64,000 nt of DNA from Cognatundibacterium aquatile (GTDB lineage Bacteria; Pseudomonadota; Gammaproteobacteria; Burkholderiales; Burkholderiaceae_D). A program made the translations under genes and the position numbers. This document shows positions 18,254-26,772 of the stretch, piece by piece (position 1 is the first letter of the stretch; each line of letters opens with the position of its first letter). Location of the stretch: NCBI RefSeq assembly GCF_014699135.1, contig NZ_JACOFT010000001.1, positions 620,001 to 684,000 of the forward strand, written 5' to 3'. Under the pieces are notes generated by a model. The model was given only the letters and a program-made list of their open reading frames with translations. It did not search any database and was not told the origin of the DNA.

Positions 18254-18829
18254 TTAATTTGCCTGTTTTTCGGTTCTTGGTTGTATCGTGGTTTTGATGC
18301 GACCGCCACCTGAAACTGACTGACCTGAGCTGGAATTGACGCCAACAAAGACATCGTTTTTACTGTCGTAAGAGAGGAATTCACCTTCTTGCTGCTGAGT
18401 GACTTTGCTGCCATCAAGATAGCGTATCTGCGCTTTGGACAGGAATTTTACAAACTCAGTTTTTTCATCGTATTCGGCTTTTTCTGATTCGCCTTCGACC
18501 CACAGATCCGGACCGCCATCGCGTTTTTGGCGAAAGCTGATTTTTGCACCGGGTTTGGCCGTCAGCACCACGTGCTGGAATTCATCCGCACTTTTTGTCA
18601 CGACGGCTTTTTCTGCTTTGACTTTCAGCGTACCGCGTACTACCACGACATCGCCTGAAAATGTACTGACATTGGTTTTACCATTATTTAAAAACTGATC
18701 TGCTTCTATCGTCATTTCTTTGAGACTGTCTGCTTTTTCAGCATGAACGCCGGACGCTGACAGCAAAGTCACAAGGGCTAACGTCCATGAGTTCAGTACC
18801 AGATAAACTGATTTTTTTTCGGGGCGCAT
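18254..18829 (-). CDS. lptA: Periplasmic LPS-transport protein LptA
   Basis: LptA, 191 residues, the periplasmic bridge that carries lipopolysaccharide between LptC and LptD. A signal peptide ends near VHA (about residue 30). The OstA-like beta-jellyroll follows ([60 protein letters not shown]), then a basic tail. The order lptC-lptA-lptB is conserved. It is 64 bases downstream of lptC, the largest gap in the cluster. Confidence 0.94.
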   Translation of the reverse strand: MRPEKKSVYLVLNSWTLALVTLLSASGVHAEKADSLKEMTIEADQFLNNGKTNVSTFSGDVVVVRGTLKVKAEKAVVTKSADEFQHVVLTAKPGAKISFRQKRDGGPDLWVEGESEKAEYDEKTEFVKFLSKAQIRYLDGSKVTQQQEGEFLSYDSKNDVFVGVNSSSGQSVSGGGRIKTTIQPRTEKQAN

Positions 18830-18893
18830 GTTTTACTCTCTGACTTGTTGATGTTGATGTTGATGAAGTGAAAAAATATCTTTGCGCATGTCT

Positions 18894-19514
18894 TTATTTA
18901 TGTTTTGACAGGCGCGCATGTACTTTACTGAGCAGGCGTAATTCCTGATTCGTATTGTTAGCCATCATGCCGGTGGCAAGGGTTTCGCCATTATCCGTAA
19001 TCAGCTTAATGCGTTGATCGGTCTTCACGATGTCGGCATCGGGCAGTAATTGCAGATATTCAGTTTCCACCCGCATGAAACTGGAATTGATGCCCTGGGG
19101 TCTTTCGACTGTGACCTGATCATAAAGATGCACCACGTCTTCTGTGCGTTTGGGTGTCAGCACTTCCGATTTCTGTTCCACAACCGCGCGTCCGGCATTG
19201 ATCGTAATCGGTGTGCGCTGCGCATCAAAACTGCTGATGCGCGGCTCTTTGATGTCGTATTGATCTGTGCGCGGTAAATGAATCAGATTTCTTCCGGTGA
19301 CATGATAATTCGCTTTACCGTTATTTGAGAGTTTGATGAAATTGAAATTCTCTACGTAATAATCCGGTTCCAGACGTGCCGATGCCCGGTTGTAGTCATC
19401 AGCACCCTGACGGCGCACCGTGTCATACAGCCAGAAACTGCCAAGTGCAACGACACCGACAGCAGCGATTGCCATCCAGATGCGTGCACGGTCGATAGTG
19501 ATTTGTGCCTTCAT
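18894..19514 (-). CDS. lptC: LPS export protein LptC
   Basis: LptC, 206 residues, a bitopic inner-membrane protein that takes lipopolysaccharide from LptBFG to LptA. It has one N-terminal membrane segment (about residues 11-31, IWMAIAAVGVVALGSFWLYD) and a periplasmic OstA-like domain with YYVENFNFIKLSNNGKANYHVTG and LPRTDQYDIKEPRI. The N-terminus is a little longer than in E. coli. It overlaps the kdsC stop by four bases. Confidence 0.92.
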   Translation of the reverse strand: MKAQITIDRARIWMAIAAVGVVALGSFWLYDTVRRQGADDYNRASARLEPDYYVENFNFIKLSNNGKANYHVTGRNLIHLPRTDQYDIKEPRISSFDAQRTPITINAGRAVVEQKSEVLTPKRTEDVVHLYDQVTVERPQGINSSFMRVETEYLQLLPDADIVKTDQRIKLITDNGETLATGMMANNTNQELRLLSKVHARLSKHK

Positions 19515-20035
19515 GCGAGGTATTCTGCCAGAACGCTGTCGTACTTGTTTTGCGCACGTAAAATGAAGTCGCAGACTTCCCGCGCCGCGCCTTTGCCGCC
19601 GCTGGCGGTCGTCACATGATGCACGCGCTGGCGCACTTCGGCGTGTCCGTTTGGAACGCTGGCCGCGAAACCGACGCGGGTCAGAACCGGCAGATCGATC
19701 ACGTCGTCACCAATGAAGCCGCATTCGTCTGCGCTTATGCTGAGTTCATGCAGCAGTTGCAGAAACGCCGTTTTTTTGTCATGGATGCCCTGGCGTACAT
19801 GGGTGATCCCCAGGTCAGCGGCGCGCCGCGCAACGATCGGTGATTGCCGGGCGCTGATGATCGCAGTGGCAATGCCCGCGTTTTGCAGCAGGCGTATGCC
19901 TTGCCCATCGAGCACATTGAATGTTTTCAGCGCTTCTCCGTCCGCACCGAAGTGCAGGCTGCCATCGGTCAGAATACCGTCGACATCAAAGATCATCAGT
20001 TTGATTTTTGCGGCTCTTGTGCTTGCGTCGGACAT
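19511..20035 (-). CDS. kdsC: 3-deoxy-D-manno-octulosonate 8-phosphate phosphatase KdsC
   Basis: KdsC, 174 residues, a tetrameric HAD-family phosphatase that releases Kdo from Kdo-8-phosphate. Visible HAD motifs are LMIFDVDGILTDG (nucleophile Asp and acid/base Asp, residues about 15-21), the Thr/Ser-bearing IISARQSPI, the Lys of HDKKTAFL and CGFIGDDVIDLPVL. The cap-less short form is typical of KdsC. Its start shares one base with the kdsD stop, so kdsD-kdsC-lptC are probably co-translated. Confidence 0.95.
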   Translation of the reverse strand: MSDASTRAAKIKLMIFDVDGILTDGSLHFGADGEALKTFNVLDGQGIRLLQNAGIATAIISARQSPIVARRAADLGITHVRQGIHDKKTAFLQLLHELSISADECGFIGDDVIDLPVLTRVGFAASVPNGHAEVRQRVHHVTTASGGKGAAREVCDFILRAQNKYDSVLAEYLA

Positions 20036-21075
20036 TAAATCACCTTGGCGCGGGTCAGATCGTGAATATGCAGGGCGCCGACTAATCTGTCGTGCTCATC
20101 CGTCACCAGCAATTGGTTGATGCGATAGGTTTCCATGATGTCGACGGCTTCGACAGCCAATTGATCGGCGCGTATGCTGCGTGGATTCTTGTGCATCACG
20201 TCAGCAATCTGAATTTGCGTGAAATCGCGCACATCTTCCATCAGGCGGCGTAAATCACCATCGGTGAAAACGCCGATAATTTTTCGTTCGGCATCAATGA
20301 CTGCTGTCATCGCCATGCCTTTTTTGGTTATTTCCAGCAATGCCGTGGTCAGCCTGGTTTCGGGTGTTACACATGGCACCGCGTCACCGGTGCGCATCAC
20401 ATCTTTGACGTAGGTCAGCAAACGGCGTCCCAGCGCGCCACCTGGGTGGGAACGTGCGAAATCTTCTTCGCGAAAGCCGCGCGCATCCAATACTGCGACG
20501 GCCAGCGCATCGCCTAAAGCGAGTGTCACCGTGGTGCTTGCTGTCGGCGCCAGATTCAGCGGGCAGGCTTCTTTATCGACGTGCAGATTCAGATGTACAT
20601 CGGCCAGTTTCGCCAGACTCGATTGCGGATTGCCTGTCAGTGAAATCAGTTTGACGCCAAGGCGTTTGATGATGGGCAAAATAGAGATTAATTCCGCCGC
20701 CTCACCAGAATAGGAAATCGCGATGAACACATCATGTTTGGTCACCATGCCCAGATCACCGTGCGCCGCTTCTGCCGGGTGGATAAAAAACGACGGAGTG
20801 CCGGTGGAGGCGAAGGTGGCTGAAATCTTGCGGGCGATATGGCCGGATTTACCGATGCCGGAAACGACCACACGACCGTTGCATGAAAGCAGCATCTTTA
20901 CTGCAACGGCAAAACTCGCAGCGTCTTCAGAATTAAGCCTGTTTTGTAAGGCAATCAGCGCATCTGCTTCGATTTGCAGGGTCGTGGATGCCAGTTGCAC
21001 CGCGCGTTGCGCGGCGATCGAGGACGCATCGTCTGCAGTCGTCTCGTTAAATGGGGTTGCGTTCAGATCATTCAT
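20035..21075 (-). CDS. kdsD: D-arabinose 5-phosphate isomerase KdsD
   Basis: KdsD (KpsF/GutQ family), 346 residues, converts ribulose 5-phosphate to arabinose 5-phosphate, the first step of Kdo synthesis. The N-terminal SIS domain has GRVVVSGIGKSGHIARKISATFASTG-type residues and the downstream HPAEAAHGDLGM; the C-terminal half is a CBS-domain pair (about 225-340, MRTGDAVPCV and MHKNPRSIRADQL). First gene of the rightward-to-left LPS operon; the 115 bases before it also hold the divergent start of the Kef-type antiporter. Confidence 0.94.
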   Translation of the reverse strand: MNDLNATPFNETTADDASSIAAQRAVQLASTTLQIEADALIALQNRLNSEDAASFAVAVKMLLSCNGRVVVSGIGKSGHIARKISATFASTGTPSFFIHPAEAAHGDLGMVTKHDVFIAISYSGEAAELISILPIIKRLGVKLISLTGNPQSSLAKLADVHLNLHVDKEACPLNLAPTASTTVTLALGDALAVAVLDARGFREEDFARSHPGGALGRRLLTYVKDVMRTGDAVPCVTPETRLTTALLEITKKGMAMTAVIDAERKIIGVFTDGDLRRLMEDVRDFTQIQIADVMHKNPRSIRADQLAVEAVDIMETYRINQLLVTDEHDRLVGALHIHDLTRAKVI

Positions 21076-21190
21076 GCCTGAAGTATAAACGAAATCCTAT
21101 AAGCAAAAACTCTGCCAGACGTAACGAAATGCATATTCAGTCGATATTGTTAACGAGATATGACGGAAGCATAGGCATAAATCGGCAATA

Positions 21191-23182
21191 ATGTCCTTTA
21201 TGAACGCCCTTGATACTACTCTGTCTCTGTTAGCTGCCGCGGTTCTCGGGGTTGTTGTTTTTCGTCTGTGGCAATTGCCGCCGATTCTGGGTTATCTCGT
21301 GGTCGGCGTGCTGATCGGTCCGTTCGGCCTCGGGTTTGCCGACGATGGCGCGGTCACGCACGAACTCGCCGAGTTTGGCGTGGTGTTTCTGATGTTTTCT
21401 ATCGGGCTGGAATTCTCTTTGCCCAAGCTGATGACGATGCGCAAGGCGGTATTCGGCTTAGGGATGGCACAGGTATTCGTGACGATTGCGGTTAGCCTGG
21501 CGGCGGCGCGCTTAGCCAGCATCTGGTTGCCGCAGTATTTTCAGATCGGCTGGGAAGCCGCTTTTGCCTTAGGCGGTGCACTGGCGATGTCATCGACAGC
21601 GATCGTTTCCAAAATGCTGACGGAGCGGCTGGAGTTAGAAAGCCTGCATGGGCGGCAGATTATCAGCATCCTGTTGTTTCAGGATCTGGCGGTGGTGCCG
21701 CTGCTGATCCTGATTCCGGCGCTGGCTTCACATTCTTCAGATCTGCTGCAAAACCTCGCATGGGCAAGCGCGAAGGCGATTCTGGTCTTGATTTTATTAC
21801 TGGTCGTCGGGCAAAAAGTGATACGTGCCTGGTTTCGTGTGGTGGTGAAACAGCGTTCGCAAGAGTTATTCATGCTCAATCTTTTGCTGATTACGCTGGG
21901 GGCTGCTTGGCTGACTGACAAGGCTGGCCTCTCAATGGCACTGGGGGCATTTGTGGCGGGGATGCTGATTTCAGAAACTGAATACCGCGTTCAGGTGGAG
22001 GAAGATATCAAGCCTTTCCGCGACGTGTTGCTGGGGCTGTTTTTTATCACCGTCGGCATGCTGCTGAATTGGCGGCTGGTGGTTGAGCATCTGTGGTTAG
22101 TGTTGTTGCTATTTATTTTGCCGATGGTCATCAAGCTGTTGTTGATCGCCGGCCTGGCGAAATTATTTGGCAATTCGACCAGTGTTTCTTTGCGCACCGG
22201 TCTGGCGCTGGCGCAGGCCGGTGAGTTTGGTTTTGTTTTACTAAACCAGGCCGGTGATCTGCATCTGATACCCCCGCAATTGCTGCAGGTGATACTGGCC
22301 TCGATGGTGTTATCGATGCTGGTATCGCCGTTTATTCTGGCGAAATCAGATGTGATCGTCATGAAGTTTTCCGCCAACGAATGGATGATGCAATCACTCG
22401 CCCTGACACAAATTGCCGCCCGCACGATGAATGCGAAAAAGCACGTGATCATCGCCGGTTTCGGGCGCAGCGGGCAAAGTCTGGCGCGTCTGCTGGAAGA
22501 GGAGGGGATCACGTATCACGCGCTGGATCTCGACCCTGATCGCGTGCAAGAAGCGCAGATGGCGGGTGCAAATGTTTCGTATGGCGATGCGGCGCGCCGT
22601 GAAAGCCTGACGGCGGCTGGTATTAATCGCGCGGCCGCGCTGGTCGTGACGTATACCAGCACTGCCTCGGCGTTGAAAATTCTGCATTTCGTGAATGAGC
22701 TCAATCCTGCTTTGCCGGTGATCGTACGCAGCCACGATGATGCGGATCTGGATAAACTCAGATCCGCCGGCGCCACCGAGGTGGTGCCTGAATTAATGGA
22801 AGGCAGCCTGATGCTGGCATCGCATGCGCTGGTGATTCTTGGTGTGCCTTTACGGCGCGTTGTGCATCGCGTGCAGGCGGCACGTGATGAGCGTTATGAA
22901 TCGCTGCGGGGATTTTTCCGTGGTGCCAGCGATGCGTCCGATAGCCCGGAAGCGATGCAGATCCGTTTGCATACGATCGTTTTGAATGAGCGGGCAACGG
23001 CAACAGGTAAATCCCTGCAAGAGATACGCCTGACGGAAACAGGGGCGGATGTGCATGTAGTGCGCCGTGGCCGCCAACGTCTTGCGCACGTCGAAACAAT
23101 CGTTTTACAGGCAGGCGACGTGATCGTCGTGCGCGGAACATCAGAAGCAGTCGCAAGAGCAGAGCAGCGACTGCTAAAATAG
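21191..23182 (+). CDS. Kef-type monovalent cation:proton antiporter with TrkA-N and TrkA-C domains
   Basis: A 663-residue CPA2-family transporter. The N-terminal 390 residues form 12-13 membrane helices (YLVVGVLIGPFGLGF, FGVVFLMFSIGLEFSLPKL, GGALAMSSTAIVSKML, FFITVGMLLNW). A cytoplasmic RCK/TrkA-N domain follows from about residue 417 (HVIIAGFGRSGQSLARLLEEEG), then a TrkA-C domain from about 585. The closest named relatives are KefB/KefC and YbaL, glutathione- or nucleotide-gated potassium efflux systems; which ligand gates it is not visible. It is divergent from kdsD and 33 bases before apt. No separate ancillary KefF/KefG gene is present nearby. Confidence 0.85.
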   Translation: MSFMNALDTTLSLLAAAVLGVVVFRLWQLPPILGYLVVGVLIGPFGLGFADDGAVTHELAEFGVVFLMFSIGLEFSLPKLMTMRKAVFGLGMAQVFVTIAVSLAAARLASIWLPQYFQIGWEAAFALGGALAMSSTAIVSKMLTERLELESLHGRQIISILLFQDLAVVPLLILIPALASHSSDLLQNLAWASAKAILVLILLLVVGQKVIRAWFRVVVKQRSQELFMLNLLLITLGAAWLTDKAGLSMALGAFVAGMLISETEYRVQVEEDIKPFRDVLLGLFFITVGMLLNWRLVVEHLWLVLLLFILPMVIKLLLIAGLAKLFGNSTSVSLRTGLALAQAGEFGFVLLNQAGDLHLIPPQLLQVILASMVLSMLVSPFILAKSDVIVMKFSANEWMMQSLALTQIAARTMNAKKHVIIAGFGRSGQSLARLLEEEGITYHALDLDPDRVQEAQMAGANVSYGDAARRESLTAAGINRAAALVVTYTSTASALKILHFVNELNPALPVIVRSHDDADLDKLRSAGATEVVPELMEGSLMLASHALVILGVPLRRVVHRVQAARDERYESLRGFFRGASDASDSPEAMQIRLHTIVLNERATATGKSLQEIRLTETGADVHVVRRGRQRLAHVETIVLQAGDVIVVRGTSEAVARAEQRLLK

Positions 23183-23215
23183 CGGGTTATTTTAAAATTT
23201 GAAGGTCATCCGGCG

Positions 23216-23758
23216 ATGATAAATCCATCCGAGTACATTAAAGAACATATCCGCACCGTGCCAAACTGGCCGCAAGAAGGCGTGATGTTCCGCGACATCA
23301 CCCCTTTGTTGCAAAATCCTAAGGTGTTTCGCGTTTTAATCGACATGTTTGTGCATCGCTACATGGATCAGAAGATTGATGTGATCGCTGGTCTGGATGC
23401 GCGCGGCTTCATCATCGGTTCGGTGCTGGCGTATGAATTGAATCTGGGCTTCGTGCCTATCCGAAAAAAAGGTAAATTGCCGTTTCACACCGTGTCGGAA
23501 GAATATGAGCTGGAATACGGCAGCGCAACCGTCGAGCTGCATGCCGATGCCTGCAAAAAAGGTGAGCGTGTCGTGCTGATCGACGATCTGATTGCGACTG
23601 GCGGCACCATGATGGCCGGTAAAAAGCTGCTGGAGCGTCTCGGCGCAATCGTGGTCGAAGGCGCGGTGATTGTTGATCTGCCTGAACTGGGCGGCTCTAA
23701 GCTGATTAAAGATAGTGGCTTGCCACTGTTTACCGTGTGTAATTTCGACGGACATTGA
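23216..23758 (+). CDS. apt: Adenine phosphoribosyltransferase
   Basis: Apt, 180 residues, joins adenine and PRPP to give AMP in purine salvage. It has the N-terminal [21 protein letters not shown]-type opening, the adenine-binding [11 protein letters not shown] and the PRPP-binding motif [15 protein letters not shown] (about 118-132). A hairpin with U-run follows at 23861. The antiporter upstream is only 33 bases away, so the two may be transcribed together. Confidence 0.96.
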   Translation: MINPSEYIKEHIRTVPNWPQEGVMFRDITPLLQNPKVFRVLIDMFVHRYMDQKIDVIAGLDARGFIIGSVLAYELNLGFVPIRKKGKLPFHTVSEEYELEYGSATVELHADACKKGERVVLIDDLIATGGTMMAGKKLLERLGAIVVEGAVIVDLPELGGSKLIKDSGLPLFTVCNFDGH

Positions 23759-23860
23759 TATCGGCAAATTAATTCGCCGCTGAACGCCGTGCTGAATTGA
23801 CGGCGTCATGACAGCGTAAAAAAATGAAAAGAAGAACGGACTGGTTCGTCTGACCCTGAA

Positions 23861-23897
23861 AAAAAGCTGATACGCTGATTGCTATCAGCTTTTTTTA
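23861..23897 (+). terminator. Terminator after apt
   Basis: AGCTGATA (23865-23872) pairs with TATCAGCT (23883-23890), extended by flanking A and U tracts, then TTTTTTT. It closes the antiporter-apt unit. Confidence 0.88.
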
Positions 23898-23921
23898 TGC
23901 CGAAATTGTGAGGGATAAAGT

Positions 23922-24446
23922 ATGCCTGTTTTGGAAGTGCAGGGCGCGACGCTGCCGACGTATGCGGCGCAGTTGAATCTGTTGTTGCAGCAATGTGTTG
24001 CCGCTGGTGCCAGCATCGGTTTCATCGCGCCGCTCAGCGACGATAAAGCGGCGGCTTTCTGGGCAAACGTCCATCAGTCCGTACAGTCTGGCGAACGACG
24101 TATGGCGCTGGCGCTCGACGACGATGGCCAGGTGCAGGGCACCGTGCAGCTTGTGCTGGATATGCCGCAAAACGGCCAGCATCGTGCAGAAATCGCCAAG
24201 TTGATGGTGGCACCGGACGCCCGGCGGCGTGGTATTGCGCGCAGCTTAATGCTGTGGGCGGAAGATGTTTGCCGCGCGGAACAACGCAGTCTGATCGTGC
24301 TCGATACCAGAACCGGCGATGCCGCAGAACCTTTGTATTTTTCGTTGGGTTTTCAGTTGGCCGGGACGATTCCCGGTTATGCCATGTCAGATACGGGAAC
24401 GCTAGACAGCACGAGCATTATGTATAAACAATTGTTACGCGGGTAA
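23922..24446 (+). CDS. GNAT family N-acetyltransferase
   Basis: A 174-residue single-domain GCN5-related acetyltransferase. The acetyl-CoA-binding motif A is clear: AEIAKLMVAPDARRRGIARSLM (Q/R-x-x-G-x-G/A type, about residues 85-108), followed by the beta5-alpha4 segment RSLIVLDTRTGDAAEPLYFSLGF. The substrate cannot be inferred; homologues are often annotated as tabtoxin-resistance-like or small-molecule acetylases. AGGGATAAAG precedes the ATG. It follows the apt terminator and is probably a single gene. Confidence 0.85.
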   Translation: MPVLEVQGATLPTYAAQLNLLLQQCVAAGASIGFIAPLSDDKAAAFWANVHQSVQSGERRMALALDDDGQVQGTVQLVLDMPQNGQHRAEIAKLMVAPDARRRGIARSLMLWAEDVCRAEQRSLIVLDTRTGDAAEPLYFSLGFQLAGTIPGYAMSDTGTLDSTSIMYKQLLRG

Positions 24447-24820
24447 AAGCGGACGACGCTGCTAGCGTATGTTTTTGCAAACGCCAACACGGCGTTGTTC
24501 TGCGATGTGCTGCGTATGCTGACATGCTTTTTTCTGTCAGCGACCGTTTGGACGTTAAAATATACTAGGGGGAGTATATAAAAAACCCCTTTGTTTTATT
24601 GTGAGAATAGCGTGGTTTTTGAATATACTCCCATCAAAATCATATTTTGACAGAAATTTTCCGGCAGAAAATGGCATAGACTGGCGCTGGGAAAATAGGC
24701 ATGCACGGCTGATTTTCCGATGCCGTGCTTCGTCTTGCGACCAGTTTCATCCGCACAAGATGGACAAGCCGACGTATTGTGCCGAAGTTTTTTACATCGC
24801 CCAACAACAGGCATCTGCGT
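24447..24820 (+). other. Non-coding gap between the GNAT gene and the ahcY leader
   Basis: No gene is supported here. A small hairpin, AACGCC-AACAC-GGCGTT, lies at 24480-24496. Copy 2 of the dispersed element occupies 24559-24632. The remainder to the ahcY promoter is featureless to me. Open frames running through it towards ahcY have no ribosome site and would overlap the riboswitch. Confidence 0.6.
24559..24632 (+). repeat. Dispersed intergenic element, copy 2
   Basis: It begins with the palindrome ATATACT-AGGGGG-AGTATAT (24560-24579), followed by an A-rich patch, ACCCCTTTG, TTTTATTGTGA, TAGCGTGGTTTTTGA and a final ATATACTCCC (24623-24632). Blocks and order match copy 3 at 54923, but its distal end reads ATATACTCCC instead of GGGGGAGTATG, and it is about 75 bp long. 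It lies 370 bases before ahcY. Confidence 0.65.
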
Positions 24821-24826
24821 TATACT
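24821..24826 (+). promoter_or_regulatory. Probable -10 element of ahcY
   Basis: TATACT at 24821-24826 places the expected transcription start at about 24833, exactly one base before the first helix of the SAH riboswitch. No good -35 match is present at 16-18 bases, so an activator or extended element may compensate. Confidence 0.5.
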
Positions 24827-24833
24827 TCAGGTC

Positions 24834-24900
24834 TTCCAAGGAGCGCTGCGACAAGATCTTGCTATCTTGCCAGGCTTGGAATCCACACAACTGCGCTCAC
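24834..24900 (+). ncRNA. S-adenosylhomocysteine (SAH) riboswitch
   Basis: All helices of the SAH riboswitch can be drawn. The outer helix pairs TTCCAAG (24834-24840) with CTTGGAA (24875-24881). The conserved core GAGCGCTGCGAC (24841-24852) follows; a hairpin pairs CAAGAT (24852-24857) with ATCTTG (24864-24869), then GCCAGGC; the pseudoknot pairs GAGCGC (24841-24846) with GCGCTC (24893-24898). The class is known from betaproteobacteria upstream of ahcY and switches the gene on when its toxic substrate SAH accumulates. The ribosome site AGGAGG lies 20 bases downstream, which suggests translational control. Confidence 0.95.
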
Positions 24901-24931
24901 GTTACTTTTTTCAATCAGAAAGGAGGGCGTG

Positions 24932-26359
24932 ATGAACGCCACTGTAACTTCCGCACCATCGAATACATCCCAGGATTTTCTCATTGCCGACATCAGTCTG
25001 GCAGACTGGGGTCGCAAAGAGATCCAGATCGCTGAAACAGAAATGCCAGGCCTGATGGCAATCCGCGAAGAATTCGCTGCCAGCCAGCCTTTAAAAGGCG
25101 CACGTATCACCGGTTCGCTGCATATGACAATTCAGACGGCCGTCTTGATCGAAACCCTGAATGCACTTGGTGCACAGGTGCGCTGGGCTTCCTGCAATAT
25201 TTACTCGACACAAGATCACGCAGCGGCGGCGATCGCTGCGGGCGGCACACCGGTATTCGCATTCAAAGGCGAAAACCTCGATGAATACTGGGAATTCACG
25301 CACCGTATCTTTGAATGGACTGACGGTGGTTATTCCAACATGATTCTGGACGATGGCGGCGATGCGACTTTGTTGCTGCATCTCGGCACCCGTGCGGAAA
25401 AAGATATTTCTGTGCTGGCCAATCCAGGTTCAGAAGAAGAAATCTGCCTGTTTAATGCAATCAAATCGCATCTGAAAACAGAACCAGACTGGTATTCCAA
25501 ACGTCTGGCCGCTATCAAAGGCGTGACCGAAGAAACGACGACAGGTGTGCATCGTCTGTATCAGATGCATAAAGAAGGCAAACTCGCTTTCCCTGCGATT
25601 AACGTCAATGATTCCGTGACCAAATCCAAATTCGATAACCTGTATGGTTGCCGCGAATCGCTGGTGGACGGTATCAAGCGTGCGACTGACGTCATGATCG
25701 CCGGTAAAGTCGCGGTGATCGTTGGTTACGGTGACGTCGGCAAAGGTTGCGCACAAGCGATGCGCGCATTGTCGGCACAGGTCTGGGTGACTGAGATCGA
25801 TCCTATCTGCGCATTACAGGCAGCGATGGAAGGTTTCCGCGTGGTGACGATGGAATACGCCGCAGAACATGGCGATATTTTCGTGACGACAACCGGTAAT
25901 TACCACGTCATCAATCATGCGCATATGCTGAAGATGAAAGATCAGGCGATCGTTTGCAATATCGGTCACTTCGACAATGAAATTGATGTCGCTTCGCTCA
26001 AGCAATACACCTGGGATAACATCAAACCGCAAGTGGATCACGTGATTTTCCCTGACGGCAAACGCATTATTCTGCTGGCAGAAGGTCGCCTGGTGAATCT
26101 GGGTTGCGGTACCGGCCATCCTTCGTACGTGATGAGCTCTTCCTTTGCAAATCAGACGATTGCGCAAATTGAACTGTTCCTGAACAACGATCAATACCCG
26201 GTTGGCGTTTACACCTTGCCTAAGCATCTGGATGAAAAAGTCGCCCGTTTGCAATTGAAAAAACTCAATGCGCAACTGAGCGAACTGACCGATGAGCAGG
26301 CTGCGTATATCGGTGTAAAAAAAGAAGGCCCGTACAAGCCTGATCACTACCGTTATTAA
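24932..26359 (+). CDS. ahcY: Adenosylhomocysteinase
   Basis: S-adenosyl-L-homocysteine hydrolase, 475 residues, NAD-dependent cleavage of SAH to adenosine and homocysteine. Visible: [21 protein letters not shown] near the start, the substrate-binding [36 protein letters not shown] (NAD-binding Rossmann motif, about residue 255) and the C-terminal [13 protein letters not shown] with the conserved Lys/Tyr that contact NAD of the partner subunit. The ATG is fixed by AGGAGGGCGTG. A longer in-frame start at 24725 would translate through the riboswitch and is rejected. It heads an operon-like set with a small membrane protein and metF. Confidence 0.97.
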   Translation: MNATVTSAPSNTSQDFLIADISLADWGRKEIQIAETEMPGLMAIREEFAASQPLKGARITGSLHMTIQTAVLIETLNALGAQVRWASCNIYSTQDHAAAAIAAGGTPVFAFKGENLDEYWEFTHRIFEWTDGGYSNMILDDGGDATLLLHLGTRAEKDISVLANPGSEEEICLFNAIKSHLKTEPDWYSKRLAAIKGVTEETTTGVHRLYQMHKEGKLAFPAINVNDSVTKSKFDNLYGCRESLVDGIKRATDVMIAGKVAVIVGYGDVGKGCAQAMRALSAQVWVTEIDPICALQAAMEGFRVVTMEYAAEHGDIFVTTTGNYHVINHAHMLKMKDQAIVCNIGHFDNEIDVASLKQYTWDNIKPQVDHVIFPDGKRIILLAEGRLVNLGCGTGHPSYVMSSSFANQTIAQIELFLNNDQYPVGVYTLPKHLDEKVARLQLKKLNAQLSELTDEQAAYIGVKKEGPYKPDHYRY

Positions 26360-26368
26360 TTGTCACTG

Positions 26369-26405
26369 ACTCCTCGTCTGGCCTTGCCAGCGGGGAGTTT
26401 TTCTT
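26369..26405 (+). terminator. Strong hairpin with U-run between ahcY and the downstream genes
   Basis: ACTCCTCG (26369-26376) pairs with CGGGGAGT (26391-26398, one G-U), enclosing CTGGC-CTT-GCCAG, and TTTTTCTT follows. It looks like a terminator 10 bases past ahcY. Since the next gene starts 22 bases later with no room for a full promoter, it may act as a partial terminator setting the ratio of ahcY to metF. Confidence 0.75.
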
Positions 26406-26427
26406 GTCCATTAAAACAGGAGTCCGT

Positions 26428-26772
26428 ATGCGTCTGCTTGCTATCTGGTTAATCAACGCCCTTGCCTTGCTCGCCATTCCTTATCTGATGCATTCTGTTG
26501 CCATCGATAGTTTCGGCACAGCTTTGCTGGTGGCGCTGGTGTTGGGGTTGGTGAATACTATCTTGCGCCCGGTGTTACTGGTGCTGACCTTGCCGGTAAC
26601 GATGCTGACCATGGGCTTGTTTATTTTTGTCATCAACGGCTTGTTGTTCTGGGCTGTGGCGAACGTGGTTGATGGCTTTCATGTTGCAGGATTCTGGGCA
26701 GCAGTCGGCGGTGCTTTGTTGTACAGCGTGATCTCCTGGACACTGTCGACTTTACTCTTCCAACAACGATGA
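26428..26772 (+). CDS. Small integral membrane protein, 4-TM 'phage holin superfamily IV' type
   Basis: A 114-residue protein that is almost entirely hydrophobic, with four predicted membrane helices (LLAIWLINALALLAIPYLM; TALLVALVLGLVNTILRPVLL; MGLFIFVINGLLFWAV; VGGALLYSVISWTLSTLLF). The LGLVNTILRPVL motif marks the YvlD/'mycobacterial 4-TMS phage holin' family; despite the name there is no phage context. It is found between ahcY and metF in many betaproteobacteria, but its function is unknown. ACAGGAG precedes the ATG, and its stop overlaps metF by four bases, so it is probably co-translated with metF. Confidence 0.82.
   Translation: MRLLAIWLINALALLAIPYLMHSVAIDSFGTALLVALVLGLVNTILRPVLLVLTLPVTMLTMGLFIFVINGLLFWAVANVVDGFHVAGFWAAVGGALLYSVISWTLSTLLFQQR

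Noticed and set aside
18253-18417. N-terminal extension of LptB over lptA
   Set aside because: The extra 55 residues overlap the end of lptA in another frame and do not belong to the LptB family; ATG 18252 gives the standard length.
24725-24931. In-frame upstream extension of ahcY
   Set aside because: It would be translated through the promoter and SAH riboswitch, has no ribosome site and adds residues unlike the family N-terminus; AGGAGG fixes the start at 24932.
26428-26772. Prophage remnant suggested by the 'holin' family name
   Set aside because: No other phage gene or attachment site is present, and the gene is coupled to metF; the name reflects family history only.
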